NCBI RefSeq assembly: GCF_002364335.1
Contig: NZ_DEXW01000060.1
Span: forward strand, 61,811 to 105,599
DNA length: 43,789 nucleotides
Reading direction: 5' to 3'
Source of the DNA: Winogradskyella sp. UBA3174
GTDB taxonomy: Bacteria; Bacteroidota; Bacteroidia; Flavobacteriales; Flavobacteriaceae
Both the position numbers and the translations under genes were made by a program. The notes below the pieces were generated by a model. The model ran no database searches. It was not told where the DNA came from and worked only from the letters and a program-made list of their open reading frames with translations. Shown in pieces: positions 33,993-42,571 of this stretch (position 1 is its first letter; the number at the start of each line of letters is the position of its first letter).

Positions 33993-35639
33993 TTAACAAT
34001 TATTCTTATAAAACGAAAGTAAATTGTTAGTGGAGGAGTCATGATTTGTAGATTTTTCACTTTCATTTAGCTCTTTTAAGATAGATTTAGCTAATTGTTT
34101 CCCTAATTCTACCCCAAATTGATCATAACTATAGATGTTCCAAATAATACCTTGAACAAATATTTTATGTTCATACATGGCTATAAGTTTTCCTAAACTT
34201 TCTGGGGATAACTTTTTTATTAAAAATGAAGTTGTAGGCTTATTTCCTTCAAAAACCTTGAAAGGAGATAATGTTTCTATTTCAGATTGAGAGATTGTTT
34301 GTTCCTTTAATTCAGATAAAACTTCTTCTTTAGTTTTACCATTCATTAAAGCTTCTGTTTGCGCAAAATAGTTGGACATTAACTTATCGTGATGGTCTTT
34401 ATTACCATACAAAGGCTTAGTAAAACCGATAAAATCTGCTGGTATTAATTTTGTGCCTTGGTGTATTAATTGAAAGAAGGCATGTTGTGAATTTGTACCT
34501 GGCTCTCCCCAAATTATAGTTCCGGTTTGGTAGTTTACGGGCTTGCCAGATCTATCTACACTTTTACCATTACTCTCCATAATACCTTGCTGAAGATAGG
34601 TTGCAAACTGATTTAAATATTGTGTGTAAGGTATTATTGCTTCACTTTCCGATTCAAAGAAATTATTATACCAAACAGTTAATAATGCCGAGATAACAGG
34701 AATATTTTCTTCAAAGTCTGCTGTTCTAAAATGCTCATCCATTTTATGAGCTCCTTCTAGCAGTTTATTAAAATTATCATAGCCCAAAGCTAAACTTACT
34801 GATAAACCAACTGCGCTCCATAAAGAGAAGCGACCACCAACCCAATCTTTCATTGGGAAAATATTTTCTTCATCTATACCAAAGCCTTTTACACTATCTA
34901 TATTAGTTGAGACTGCTACAAAGTGTTTAGAAACTGCTTGTTTTGGCTGAGATTTTAAAAACCAAGCTCTTATAGAATTAGCATTAGAGAGCGTTTCTTG
35001 TGTTGTAAAGGTTTTAGAAACTATAACGAATAGCGTTGTTTCGGGATTTAAATTTTTTATAATTTCGTTATAATGATCACCATCTACATTACTAACAAAG
35101 TGTGTATTTAAATGATTTTTATAATACTGAAGTGAATCTACAACCATTGCTGGTCCTAAATCTGATCCTCCGATACCAATATTTACAATATCTGTAATTG
35201 TCTTACCCGAAAATCCTTTGTGATTTCCACTAACAATAGACTCCGTAAAGCTTTTAATTTTTTCTTTTACCTCATGTATATCAGGGATTACATCCACTCC
35301 TTCTACAAAAACCTTACTGCTTTTTGGTGCTCTTAAAGCAGTATGTGCAACCGCTCTACCTTCCGTTTCATTAATAATTTCACCTTCAAAATACTTAGAT
35401 ATAGCATCTTTTAAATCAACTTCATTAGCTAATTCAGTAAGTAAACTTATGGTTTCTTTTGTAATTCTGTTTTTAGAAAAATCTACATAAAAGTCATCCC
35501 ATTTAACGGTAAGATCCTTTGCTCTTTCTGAATCTGAGCTAAACATATCTTTGAGGTGCTTAGATTTTAATGTTTCGAAATGAGATTGTATTTTACTCCA
35601 AGATTTTGTAGTTGTAGGGTTGGTTACTTTTAAAGCCAT
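33993..35639 (-). CDS. pgi: Glucose-6-phosphate isomerase
   Basis: A 548-residue enzyme that interconverts glucose-6-phosphate and fructose-6-phosphate. Conserved parts are GRAVAHTALRAP, NIGIGGSDLGPAMV near residue 153, FVIVSKTFTTQETL, WVGGRFSLWSAVG near residue 262, GEPGTNSQHAFFQLIHQGT near residue 377 and the C-terminal IYSYDQFGVELGKQLA. It lies 7 bases after the M23 peptidase gene and is probably the last gene of that operon. Confidence 0.97.
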   Translation of the reverse strand: MALKVTNPTTTKSWSKIQSHFETLKSKHLKDMFSSDSERAKDLTVKWDDFYVDFSKNRITKETISLLTELANEVDLKDAISKYFEGEIINETEGRAVAHTALRAPKSSKVFVEGVDVIPDIHEVKEKIKSFTESIVSGNHKGFSGKTITDIVNIGIGGSDLGPAMVVDSLQYYKNHLNTHFVSNVDGDHYNEIIKNLNPETTLFVIVSKTFTTQETLSNANSIRAWFLKSQPKQAVSKHFVAVSTNIDSVKGFGIDEENIFPMKDWVGGRFSLWSAVGLSVSLALGYDNFNKLLEGAHKMDEHFRTADFEENIPVISALLTVWYNNFFESESEAIIPYTQYLNQFATYLQQGIMESNGKSVDRSGKPVNYQTGTIIWGEPGTNSQHAFFQLIHQGTKLIPADFIGFTKPLYGNKDHHDKLMSNYFAQTEALMNGKTKEEVLSELKEQTISQSEIETLSPFKVFEGNKPTTSFLIKKLSPESLGKLIAMYEHKIFVQGIIWNIYSYDQFGVELGKQLAKSILKELNESEKSTNHDSSTNNLLSFYKNNC

Positions 35640-35646
35640 ATTTTAG

Positions 35647-36954
35647 TTATGAGATTGGTCCTTCGGTTATTGTATTTTCTGGAACTAATGGTTCTACTTC
35701 TAAAAAGAAAATATTATCTAAACGCTGTCTAACCGGTTTTATATGGTCTAAATATTTAATTTTAAGACTGTCTGAAATTGGTTTTGCTTCAGGTAATTTT
35801 TCTCTAAATGGATCTACTTGCTTTCCATTTTTCCAAAAGCGGTAACAGACATGATTTCCTGCAGAACTTCCTGTATTACCTACATACCCAATAACGTCTC
35901 CTTGCTTTACAAATTCACCAACCTTAGCTTTTCGTCTAGACATATGTAAGTATTGAGTTTCATAAGTCGCATTGTGTCTGATTTTTACAAATTTACCATT
36001 ACCTCTACCATAACCAGATTTTGTAACTGTACCATTTGCAGTAGCCATTATTGGTGTACCATTTGCAGCAGCAAAGTCAGTACCTTTATGTGCTTTAACT
36101 CGATAACCATAATGTGCAATTCTACGTTTAAGATTATATCTTGAAGAAATTCTACTAAACTGAACAGGTGCTTTTAAAAATGCACGTCTTAAATTTTTTG
36201 CATCTTCATTAAAATAATCTATAATACCTTTAATAGAATCTGTTTCAAATTGAAACGCATAAAGTGAATCTCTATTATGCTCAAAATAGGCAGCTTTTAC
36301 GTTGTGAACTCCTGCATAAATTGTATCGTCTATATACTTATCTGTGTAAATTACTTTAAAACGGTCTCCTTTTTGTAGTCGTCTAAAATCAATAGTCCAA
36401 GCATAGATTTCATCTGCCATTTTATTGGCTAATTTCTGACTTAGACCTTTGTCTTCCAATGTTTCAGAAATACTACTTTCTATAACACCAGTTGCTGTTT
36501 TTTCAACATACGTTATCGGTTTTCTACTTGTATATGCCTTGATGGAGTCCTTAAAATTAATTACGACATATTCTTCTTGATTTGGCTGATAAATAAATGT
36601 GTCTGGTTTTTGGATGCTATCATTAAGACTCTCTTTAGAGAAAAGTAAGGTATAGGGCTTACCTAATTGAAGATTTGTTATATCAAATGAATCTTTTGCT
36701 TTTTCTACAATTTGAAAAATCTTTGAATAACCAATATTATTCCGTTCTAGAATTTCGCCAAAGCTATCCCCTTTTTGGATCGTGTCTCTTTTAACAATAT
36801 GCTTTTTTAAATCGAAGCCAAATTCTATAATCTTGTCTTCTTCAACTATTTCGGCTAGTTCTTTTTCGTATTCTTTTTCTGCTGAATTATCCTCTTTACA
36901 AGTATAAATACTGATTGCAATTATCGCTATTGCTACTAATCGTTTTAACTGCAT
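35647..36954 (-). CDS. M23-family peptidoglycan metallopeptidase-like lipoprotein
   Basis: A 435-residue lipoprotein (signal VAIAIIAISIYTC) with an N-terminal LysM/OapA-like part (QKGDSFGEILERNNIGYSKIFQI, near residue 58), then a C-terminal LytM domain: HYGYRVKAHKGTDFAAANGTPI with the first His and Asp ligands, GYGRGNGKFVKIRH, YLHMSRRK, and GNTGSSAGNHVCYRFWKNG near residue 368. The usual HxH of M23 is HVC here, so the third zinc ligand would be Cys, or the site may be inactive. The family cuts cross-linking peptides in the wall. It lies in a run of four close genes with TDO and pgi. Confidence 0.88.
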   Translation of the reverse strand: MQLKRLVAIAIIAISIYTCKEDNSAEKEYEKELAEIVEEDKIIEFGFDLKKHIVKRDTIQKGDSFGEILERNNIGYSKIFQIVEKAKDSFDITNLQLGKPYTLLFSKESLNDSIQKPDTFIYQPNQEEYVVINFKDSIKAYTSRKPITYVEKTATGVIESSISETLEDKGLSQKLANKMADEIYAWTIDFRRLQKGDRFKVIYTDKYIDDTIYAGVHNVKAAYFEHNRDSLYAFQFETDSIKGIIDYFNEDAKNLRRAFLKAPVQFSRISSRYNLKRRIAHYGYRVKAHKGTDFAAANGTPIMATANGTVTKSGYGRGNGKFVKIRHNATYETQYLHMSRRKAKVGEFVKQGDVIGYVGNTGSSAGNHVCYRFWKNGKQVDPFREKLPEAKPISDSLKIKYLDHIKPVRQRLDNIFFLEVEPLVPENTITEGPIS

Positions 36955-36967
36955 TAATTTTAGCTAA

Positions 36968-37900
36968 TTAAATATTATTTCCCCAATTTTTTAATTCTTC
37001 TTCTGTCCATAAATCTGGAAAGAAAATACGCTTTTGATATTTTGGATGCATGTACTTTTTCCAATCACTTCCACCTGTTGCTTCTCCGTCACCAGTTCCG
37101 CTTTCTATATAATGCTTTGCTGCATTGTAGTGTGCCATTACCCAAGTTACATTAACCGTATAATCGTAATGACGCATGGCTTTTACCAAGCTTTCATCTT
37201 TTTGATCTTCTGCAGGTAACTCCTGAAAACGCGTCCAAAGATTTTTGGTATTATATGTTTCCATAAACCTCAAGAACTCATCCTTGTATCTTTTTTCAAA
37301 ATTAACTAAAAGTGTAGATTTTTTACCAGTTTTATGATCTTTTCCCGCAGCTTGCCAATATAAATGTTCAAAAGCATGCGTAAACGGAGTATTTCTATCA
37401 ATATCTTTTCTAAATCTATAGTCAATTAAGTTAATTAGCTCTGTTGAAGAAAATTCTATAAATCGGTATTGCGCACTTTGGAAACCACTTGCTGGAGTTA
37501 GCGTATACCTAAACTTCATGTATTGTTCTATGTCCATACCTTCTCTCATAATATTGAAAGAAGTCGTAAGCATATCAAAATAACGACTAATACGCATTAT
37601 TCTACCTTCAAAAAAAGCAACATCTAAGTTTTCTTTTTCTGCTACTTGAGAAATCTCCCAAAGTATCATTTTAAAGATGAGCTCGTTGATTTGATGATAG
37701 GCAATAAATACCATCTCGTCTGGAAGCGTTGTGCGCTGTATCTGAAGATTTAGTAACGCATCGGTTTGTATATAATCCCAATATGTAATTGGCTTGCTGT
37801 ATAGCAAGCCGTATAAATGGTCATCTGTCTTTTGGTCTATTTTTGTATACTTCTCTTGAAGTGCCTCTACAATCTCGTCGTAGTTTGATTGGTCTGACAT
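36968..37900 (-). CDS. Tryptophan 2,3-dioxygenase family protein
   Basis: A 310-residue haem enzyme that opens the indole ring of tryptophan to give N-formylkynurenine. Family marks are TYWDYIQTDALLNLQ, LPDEMVFIAYHQINELIFKMIL, the haem region FRYTLTPASGFQSAQYRFIEFSS, and the C-terminal GTGDGEATGGSDWKKYM, which replaces the usual GTGGSxG loop but keeps TGGS. The proximal His is likely in VTWVMAHYNAAK. The neighbours with 3- and 13-base gaps (DUF3108 and M23) are not tryptophan genes. Confidence 0.86.
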   Translation of the reverse strand: MSDQSNYDEIVEALQEKYTKIDQKTDDHLYGLLYSKPITYWDYIQTDALLNLQIQRTTLPDEMVFIAYHQINELIFKMILWEISQVAEKENLDVAFFEGRIMRISRYFDMLTTSFNIMREGMDIEQYMKFRYTLTPASGFQSAQYRFIEFSSTELINLIDYRFRKDIDRNTPFTHAFEHLYWQAAGKDHKTGKKSTLLVNFEKRYKDEFLRFMETYNTKNLWTRFQELPAEDQKDESLVKAMRHYDYTVNVTWVMAHYNAAKHYIESGTGDGEATGGSDWKKYMHPKYQKRIFFPDLWTEEELKNWGNNI

Positions 37901-37903
37901 AAA

Positions 37904-38698
37904 TTAATCTTTGAATATTATTGGAAAGGAATGTTTAAGTCCTTTAAACTCAATTAGATCCGCCCTTAAAGATCCAACAGCAAGGCTTGCCTTTATCCTT
38001 AAAGGAATCTTGTTTTTATCTGCACTAACCCATAAGGTTAAACTTTCTTCTTCTTTAAATACACGACCAGCCATTACATAAGGTCTAAACTTTAAAGTTT
38101 TAACTTCTACATCAGATCCGTTAATATCTACTTTAATTACCTCTCTGCCTAAATACTTAAGTTTAAAACCATAGTTTTCTTCATCAAAAAACATATTTGT
38201 TTGTATTTCGTCTCCTGGCTTTAAATTTTCAGTATTTATACTATTTCTTAAATGGTAATACATAGAAACCATATCTTGAACATCTTGTTCTGTGGTGATT
38301 GTTTTTACTTCTTTACGTTTTTTATTATTGACAACAGCTTTATTTTCTTTTTGATCAAAATTTATCTCGATATCCTTTGTGTGCCCACCTTCATCAATCT
38401 TTCTAATAAATTTATAAGGCGCACCAGATTCTTTATCAAAGTAACTTTCATAGCGATCTTTTACTTTGAAAAGAGCTTTTATTAAACCAGTTGTGCGGCC
38501 TTTACCTATAACATGATAGACTTCTTTTCCTTCTAAAGTAGATTCATTAACAGACAGTGTTGCATAACCGGCTGTGAGAAAGTTACTATAACTCATCTTA
38601 AATTTAAACCACTCACCTTCTTGGAAAGCAGATTCTTTCTCAACATTAGCTGTTTGGAAGCCTACAAAGAATAATAGTACAGTAAATAAATATTTCAT
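37904..38698 (-). CDS. DUF3108 domain secreted protein
   Basis: A 264-residue protein with an N-terminal signal segment (LFTVLLFFVGFQTANVE) and a beta-rich body typical of DUF3108: GEWFKFKMSYSNFLTAGYATL, VYHVIGKGRTTGLIKALFKVKDRYESYFD, and PLRIKASLAVGSLRADLIEF. The family is thought to be periplasmic or outer-membrane associated; its function is unknown. It heads the close run DUF3108-TDO-M23-pgi, where the gaps are 3, 13 and 7 bases. No convincing terminator was seen between this gene and hppD; the 151-base gap may hold its promoter. Confidence 0.85.
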   Translation of the reverse strand: MKYLFTVLLFFVGFQTANVEKESAFQEGEWFKFKMSYSNFLTAGYATLSVNESTLEGKEVYHVIGKGRTTGLIKALFKVKDRYESYFDKESGAPYKFIRKIDEGGHTKDIEINFDQKENKAVVNNKKRKEVKTITTEQDVQDMVSMYYHLRNSINTENLKPGDEIQTNMFFDEENYGFKLKYLGREVIKVDINGSDVEVKTLKFRPYVMAGRVFKEEESLTLWVSADKNKIPLRIKASLAVGSLRADLIEFKGLKHSFPIIFKD

Positions 38699-38849
38699 AA
38701 TCTCTTGTTTGTAAATGTAAATAAAGTAACGCGTTTATTGTGTTACTATTATCTTAAATACAATTACTGTTCCAAATGTATTAAAACATTGAAATACAAT
38801 CCAAAAACCTTGGTTGATTTAATTGATTTCTGGGTTAACAGTCTTATTA

Positions 38850-40010
38850 CTACAACGTTCCTCGTTTAGCTTGCTCGCGTTCAATAGATTCAAATAAGGC
38901 TTTAAAGTTCCCTGCACCAAAACCTTGTGCTCCCATACGCTGAATAATTTCAAAGAATAAAGTTGGTCTATCTTCGACAGGTTTTGTAAATATTTGAAGC
39001 AAATACCCTTCTTCATCAGCATCTACCATAATAGACAACTTTTGAAGCTCATTAATGTCTTCTTTCATCATATCCATGTGTACTCCTAATCGATTTGGAA
39101 TATCATCATAATAGGCTTGTGGTGGAGGTGGTAAAAATTCTACACCTCGAGCTTTTAATTGAGCAACTGTTTTTATAACATCATCTGTTGCTACAGCAAT
39201 ATGTTGCACTCCAGAATCTTCGTAAAAATCTAAATACTCTTCAATCTGAGATTTTTTAGCTGCTTTGGCAGGTTCGTTTATTGGGAATTTGATGCGACCA
39301 TTCCCATTGCTCATTACTTTACTCATTAAAGCTGAATATTCGGTATGAATTTGCTTATCATCAAAAGACAAAAAGTTAACAAAGCCCATAACGTCTTCGT
39401 ACCATTTCACCCAAGTGTTCATTTGTCCCCAACCGACATTACCAACCATGTGATCTATGTATTTTAAACCAACTGGTTCAGGATTGTAATCACTTTCCCA
39501 AGCTTCAAATCCTGGCATAAATACTCCGTTGTAGTTTTTACGTTCTACAAACATGTGTACTGTTTCGCCGTAAGTGTAGATTCCTGCTCTAACAACTTCA
39601 CCAAATTCGTCTTTTTCGACTACAGGTTCCATATAAGATTTAGCACCTCGTTTTGTAGTTTCTTCGTAAGACTTACGAGCATCTTCTACCCAAAGGGCAA
39701 TTACCTTTACTCCATCACCATGTTTTACAATATGATCATTAATAGGCGACTTGCTATTTAACGGAGTTGTTAAAACCAATCTAATTTTATCTTGCTTTAG
39801 CACATAACTGACAGAATCTCTAGAACCCGTTTCTAATCCTTTATACGCATACGACTGAAAACCAAATGCTGTTTTATAAAAGTGCGCTGATTGTTTTGCA
39901 TTACCGACGTAAAACTCAACATAATCCGTCCCCAAAAGTGGAAGAAAATCCTTAGCTCCTTCAAATATTTTTTCTAAACCGTAGTTTACATTTTTTACTT
40001 CTTTTGCCAT
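38850..40010 (-). CDS. hppD: 4-hydroxyphenylpyruvate dioxygenase
   Basis: A 386-residue iron enzyme converting 4-hydroxyphenylpyruvate to homogentisate in tyrosine breakdown. It has two vicinal-oxygen-chelate domains. Expected iron ligands are the His in LKYIDHMVGNV, the His in SGVQHIAVATDD and the Glu in TLFFEIIQRMGAQGFGAGNF. The LFESIEREQAKRGTL end is typical. hmgA, the next enzyme of the path, lies 559 bases upstream on the same strand with a small membrane gene between. Confidence 0.96.
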   Translation of the reverse strand: MAKEVKNVNYGLEKIFEGAKDFLPLLGTDYVEFYVGNAKQSAHFYKTAFGFQSYAYKGLETGSRDSVSYVLKQDKIRLVLTTPLNSKSPINDHIVKHGDGVKVIALWVEDARKSYEETTKRGAKSYMEPVVEKDEFGEVVRAGIYTYGETVHMFVERKNYNGVFMPGFEAWESDYNPEPVGLKYIDHMVGNVGWGQMNTWVKWYEDVMGFVNFLSFDDKQIHTEYSALMSKVMSNGNGRIKFPINEPAKAAKKSQIEEYLDFYEDSGVQHIAVATDDVIKTVAQLKARGVEFLPPPPQAYYDDIPNRLGVHMDMMKEDINELQKLSIMVDADEEGYLLQIFTKPVEDRPTLFFEIIQRMGAQGFGAGNFKALFESIEREQAKRGTL

Positions 40011-40070
40011 AATATTTTAATTTTATAAACTATCGCTTTCTTTAGTTATTTTAATTAATTCCGTCCCATA

Positions 40071-40529
40071 CTATGTTATGGAATCATTTTCTAATTCAAT
40101 AATGTAATCATCATCTTCCCAAGTAGTCGTTGTGTCAATCTCTTCTTCGTAATAATCGTTATCAGTTTTATTACTGTTAGATTGACCTTCCTGAATTGCT
40201 GATGACATTAAACCAAAAAAAGCCAGTATTGCCACACCATAAATTAGGTAATAGGTCAACATTATTAATGATACTATAGCACTTATAGGAACTGCTATAA
40301 TATTTAAAATTCTACCTGTATTTACATTTTTATAACTCTGCTCTAAATACAGCTCTTGGTTTTCTCTATAAAGCGCTATACTTTTATTAGCCTTAAGTAA
40401 ACCAACAATACTCATAGCTAATGCAACTAGAGCAAATAGACCACAACAAAATCCTACTAAAGTAATTGACAAGGCTATAATACCTAAAGTCATTGCACCA
40501 GAATCTGCTGGTAATCTTTTTTGTTGCAT
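40071..40529 (-). CDS. CCC-motif small membrane protein
   Basis: A 152-residue protein with two or three hydrophobic segments: GIIALSITLVGFCCGLFALVALAMSIVGLL (residues about 17-46, containing CC) and IIAVPISAIVSLIMLTYYLIYGVAILAFFGLM. A Ser/Asn-rich and acidic tail follows (DNDYYEEEIDT, WEDDDYIIELEND). This is the Bacteroidota family known as CCC-motif membrane proteins, related to DUF4190. The start may be 6 bases further upstream (MRMQQK). The family has no known role. It lies in the tyrosine catabolism group between hmgA and hppD. Confidence 0.75.
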   Translation of the reverse strand: MQQKRLPADSGAMTLGIIALSITLVGFCCGLFALVALAMSIVGLLKANKSIALYRENQELYLEQSYKNVNTGRILNIIAVPISAIVSLIMLTYYLIYGVAILAFFGLMSSAIQEGQSNSNKTDNDYYEEEIDTTTTWEDDDYIIELENDSIT

Positions 40530-40568
40530 TCGCATCCTAACCTTACCTAAGCGAAGGAATTTTATTAA

Positions 40569-41729
40569 TTAATGTTCTAACCAAGACTTAAAATAATCTT
40601 CGTCAGCAATATTCATAGCCTCTTCCGTAACTTTTAAAGGCTTGAATGTATCTACCATTACTGCTAATTCATCCGTTTTCACTTTACCGATACTGCGCTC
40701 CATAGCTCCTGGATGTGGACCATGAGGAATACCTGCAGGATGCAACGAAATATGACCAGCATCTACATCGTTTCTGCTCATAAAATCACCATCTACGTAA
40801 TACAACACCTCATCACTATCTATATTACTGTGATTGTATGGTGCTGGCACACTTAAGGGATGGTAATCGTATAAACGTGGCACAAAACTACAAATCACAA
40901 ATGCGTCAGTTTCAAAAGTTTGATGCACTGGTGGTGGCTGATGTATACGACCTGTAATTGGTTCAAAATCGTGAATTGAAAATGCATATGGATAATTATA
41001 ACCATCGTAACCGACAACATCAAAAGGATGTGAGGCATAAACCATATCAAAGATTTCGTCTTGCTTTTTTATTTTAATTAAAAACTCACCAGATTCGTTG
41101 TACGTTTCTAATTCTTGTGGTTGGCGCAAGTCGCGCTCACAAAATGGCGAATGCTCTAATAATTGTCCGAAATAATTACGGTAGCGTTTTGGTGTGTAAA
41201 TTGGTCGTCTAGACTCTACAATAAATAGTCGGTTATCTTCGGTATCAAAATCGAGTTTGTAAATGATACCTCTTGGCACTAAAAGATAATCACCATATTT
41301 AAAATCTAAATTTCCGAGATGTGTTCTTAACTTTCCTGTGCCTTTATGTATGAAGATTAATTCATCGGCATCTGTATTCTTATAAAAATAGTCTTCAGTC
41401 GATTTTTTTGGTGCTGCTAATATGATATTACAATCACTATTGGTCAGTACAATTTTTCGACTTTCTAAATAGTCGTTCTCTGGCTTTACTTTAAAACCGT
41501 GAAAACGATACGATTTCATATTATTTTCCTTGGCTACTTTTGGTGCAACACTGTATTGCTTTTTAATTTCTTTAACCTGCGTTGGTCGTTGCTCGTGGTA
41601 ACTGTTGGTAGACATACCGTCAAAACCTATAGTGCCAAATAATTGCTCGTAATAAAAGTCACCGTTTGGCTTCTTAAATTGTGTATGACGTTTTGGTGGA
41701 ATTTCTCCTAGTTTATGATAAAATGGCAT
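40569..41729 (-). CDS. hmgA: Homogentisate 1,2-dioxygenase
   Basis: A 386-residue cupin-type iron enzyme that opens the ring of homogentisate. Recognised parts are MPFYHKLGEIPPKRHTQF, LFGTIGFDGMSTNSYH, LDFKYGDYLLVPRGIIYKLDF near residue 142, YNYPYAFSIHDFEP, PPVHQTFET, and GHISLHPAGIPHGPHPGAMERSIG near residue 328 with the His/Glu ligand cluster. With hppD it makes two steps of tyrosine and phenylalanine breakdown; the later steps are not in this window. Confidence 0.96.
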   Translation of the reverse strand: MPFYHKLGEIPPKRHTQFKKPNGDFYYEQLFGTIGFDGMSTNSYHEQRPTQVKEIKKQYSVAPKVAKENNMKSYRFHGFKVKPENDYLESRKIVLTNSDCNIILAAPKKSTEDYFYKNTDADELIFIHKGTGKLRTHLGNLDFKYGDYLLVPRGIIYKLDFDTEDNRLFIVESRRPIYTPKRYRNYFGQLLEHSPFCERDLRQPQELETYNESGEFLIKIKKQDEIFDMVYASHPFDVVGYDGYNYPYAFSIHDFEPITGRIHQPPPVHQTFETDAFVICSFVPRLYDYHPLSVPAPYNHSNIDSDEVLYYVDGDFMSRNDVDAGHISLHPAGIPHGPHPGAMERSIGKVKTDELAVMVDTFKPLKVTEEAMNIADEDYFKSWLEH

Positions 41730-41790
41730 TTTTTGAAATGTTTAAAAGTTGATTTATTTACCTATTTAATTGTAAAAAGCTAACTGAGTT

Positions 41791-41798
41791 TAAAGGTA
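41791..41798 (-). promoter_or_regulatory. -7-like promoter box for hmgA
   Basis: The minus strand reads TACCTTTA, one base off TAnnTTTG, about 60 bases before the hmgA ATG. Confidence 0.4.
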
Positions 41799-42003
41799 CA
41801 AAAAATGCAGAGTTATTCTGGGTTCCTTTTTATAAGGGAATGAAGATAAAGTTTTATGTTTTGCCAAAATGGTTTCATAATATCAAAGTTGATGATTTTT
41901 TATTTTAAAACCAAAAGCCAAGATTAAAAACATGTTGTTTTTAAAAAAAACCATGAAACTCCAAACCCAAAAATGTTAAAGTTTATCGTTTGTTAATCAG
42001 ATA

Positions 42004-42022
42004 ATTACGGGGAAACCGTAAT
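42004..42022. promoter_or_regulatory. 19-bp palindromic operator candidate, copy 2
   Basis: ATTACGG-GGAAA-CCGTAAT, extended to 8-base arms by the flanking A and T. It matches the site at 22912-22930 in arms and spacing. It lies in a 589-base gap (41730-42318) with no protein gene; the remainder of that gap holds the hmgA promoter, AT-rich sequence, a promoter box and a leader hairpin. Confidence 0.6.
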
Positions 42023-42100
42023 TGAAAAAAATTTGGATAATTCTCACATTTTTTTTGGTTACTTCTGTTTTTTTTTTATAAATTTATTCTGTTGAACGTA

Positions 42101-42108
42101 TAATTTTG
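42101..42108 (+). promoter_or_regulatory. -7 promoter box downstream of operator copy 2
   Basis: TAATTTTG within TATAATTTTG is an exact TAnnTTTG match. It would start transcription near 42114. Confidence 0.5.
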
Positions 42109-42162
42109 GGTCATTTAGAAGTCACTCAGAAAAATGCGGACAGCAAAAATGTTTAAACACCT

Positions 42163-42182
42163 AGCTTGTGCAAGCTTTTTTA
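42163..42182 (+). terminator. Leader hairpin with T run: attenuator or end of a small RNA
   Basis: AGCTT-GTGC-AAGCT is followed by TTTTTTA. Together with the promoter at 42101-42108 it would define a transcript of about 70 bases. Alternatively it is a termination point in the leader of the small peptide gene at 42319. An inverted pair TAGAAGTCA (42116-42124) / TGACTTCTA (42234-42242) also spans it. Confidence 0.45.
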
Positions 42183-42318
42183 TTTTATCCCTTAAGATTA
42201 AAATTAACAGCACAAAAAAGACTTCTAAAAAAATGACTTCTATTTCCTAATTTTTAGGGAGAAATCAGTTATTAATCAACCTGTCTTAAAAAATGTGATG
42301 GGTTTAAAATCTTAAATT

Positions 42319-42516
42319 ATGAAGAATAAAGTATTTAGCCTTATGGCTGTGGTAATGTTTGCAACTAGTTTAATGAGTGTTGCACCTGATGATGATTGTT
42401 TAGATTAGGCTTGGTCACAAGCAGATAAGCTAAATAAACTGTCGGGTAATCAATGGAGTGGTTGGGATTTATGGGATGTTACCAACGCTCTTTATGAAGA
42501 TTGTATAGGAGAATAA
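42319..42516 (+). pseudogene. Small secreted peptide gene interrupted by TAG
   Basis: The reading starts MKNKVFSLMAVVMFATSLMS (a signal peptide), continues VAPDDDCLD, then meets TAG at 42406-42408. After the stop the same frame continues 35 codons: AWSQADKLNKLSGNQ, WSGWDLWDV and ending DCIGE, then TAA. Cys residues on both sides (DDDC...EDCIGE) suggest one original protein of 65 residues with a disulfide. One base change at the TAG (from, for example, CAG or TGG) would reopen it. It stands in front of the GLPGLI gene. No family can be named. Confidence 0.65.
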
Positions 42517-42571
42517 AATTTCTAAATGAAACAGGTCTATTTATAGACCTGTTTATTAAATCAATTAAGTT

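Noticed and set aside
40540..40560. Further copy of the CCTTCGCA repeat upstream of the CCC-motif gene
   Set aside because: Only a few bases (GCGAAGGAAT) match, and there are no paired arms.
42406..42408. TAG as a recoded pyrrolysine or selenocysteine-like codon
   Set aside because: No downstream recoding structure or dedicated machinery is visible, and TAA and TAG are used as normal stops around it.
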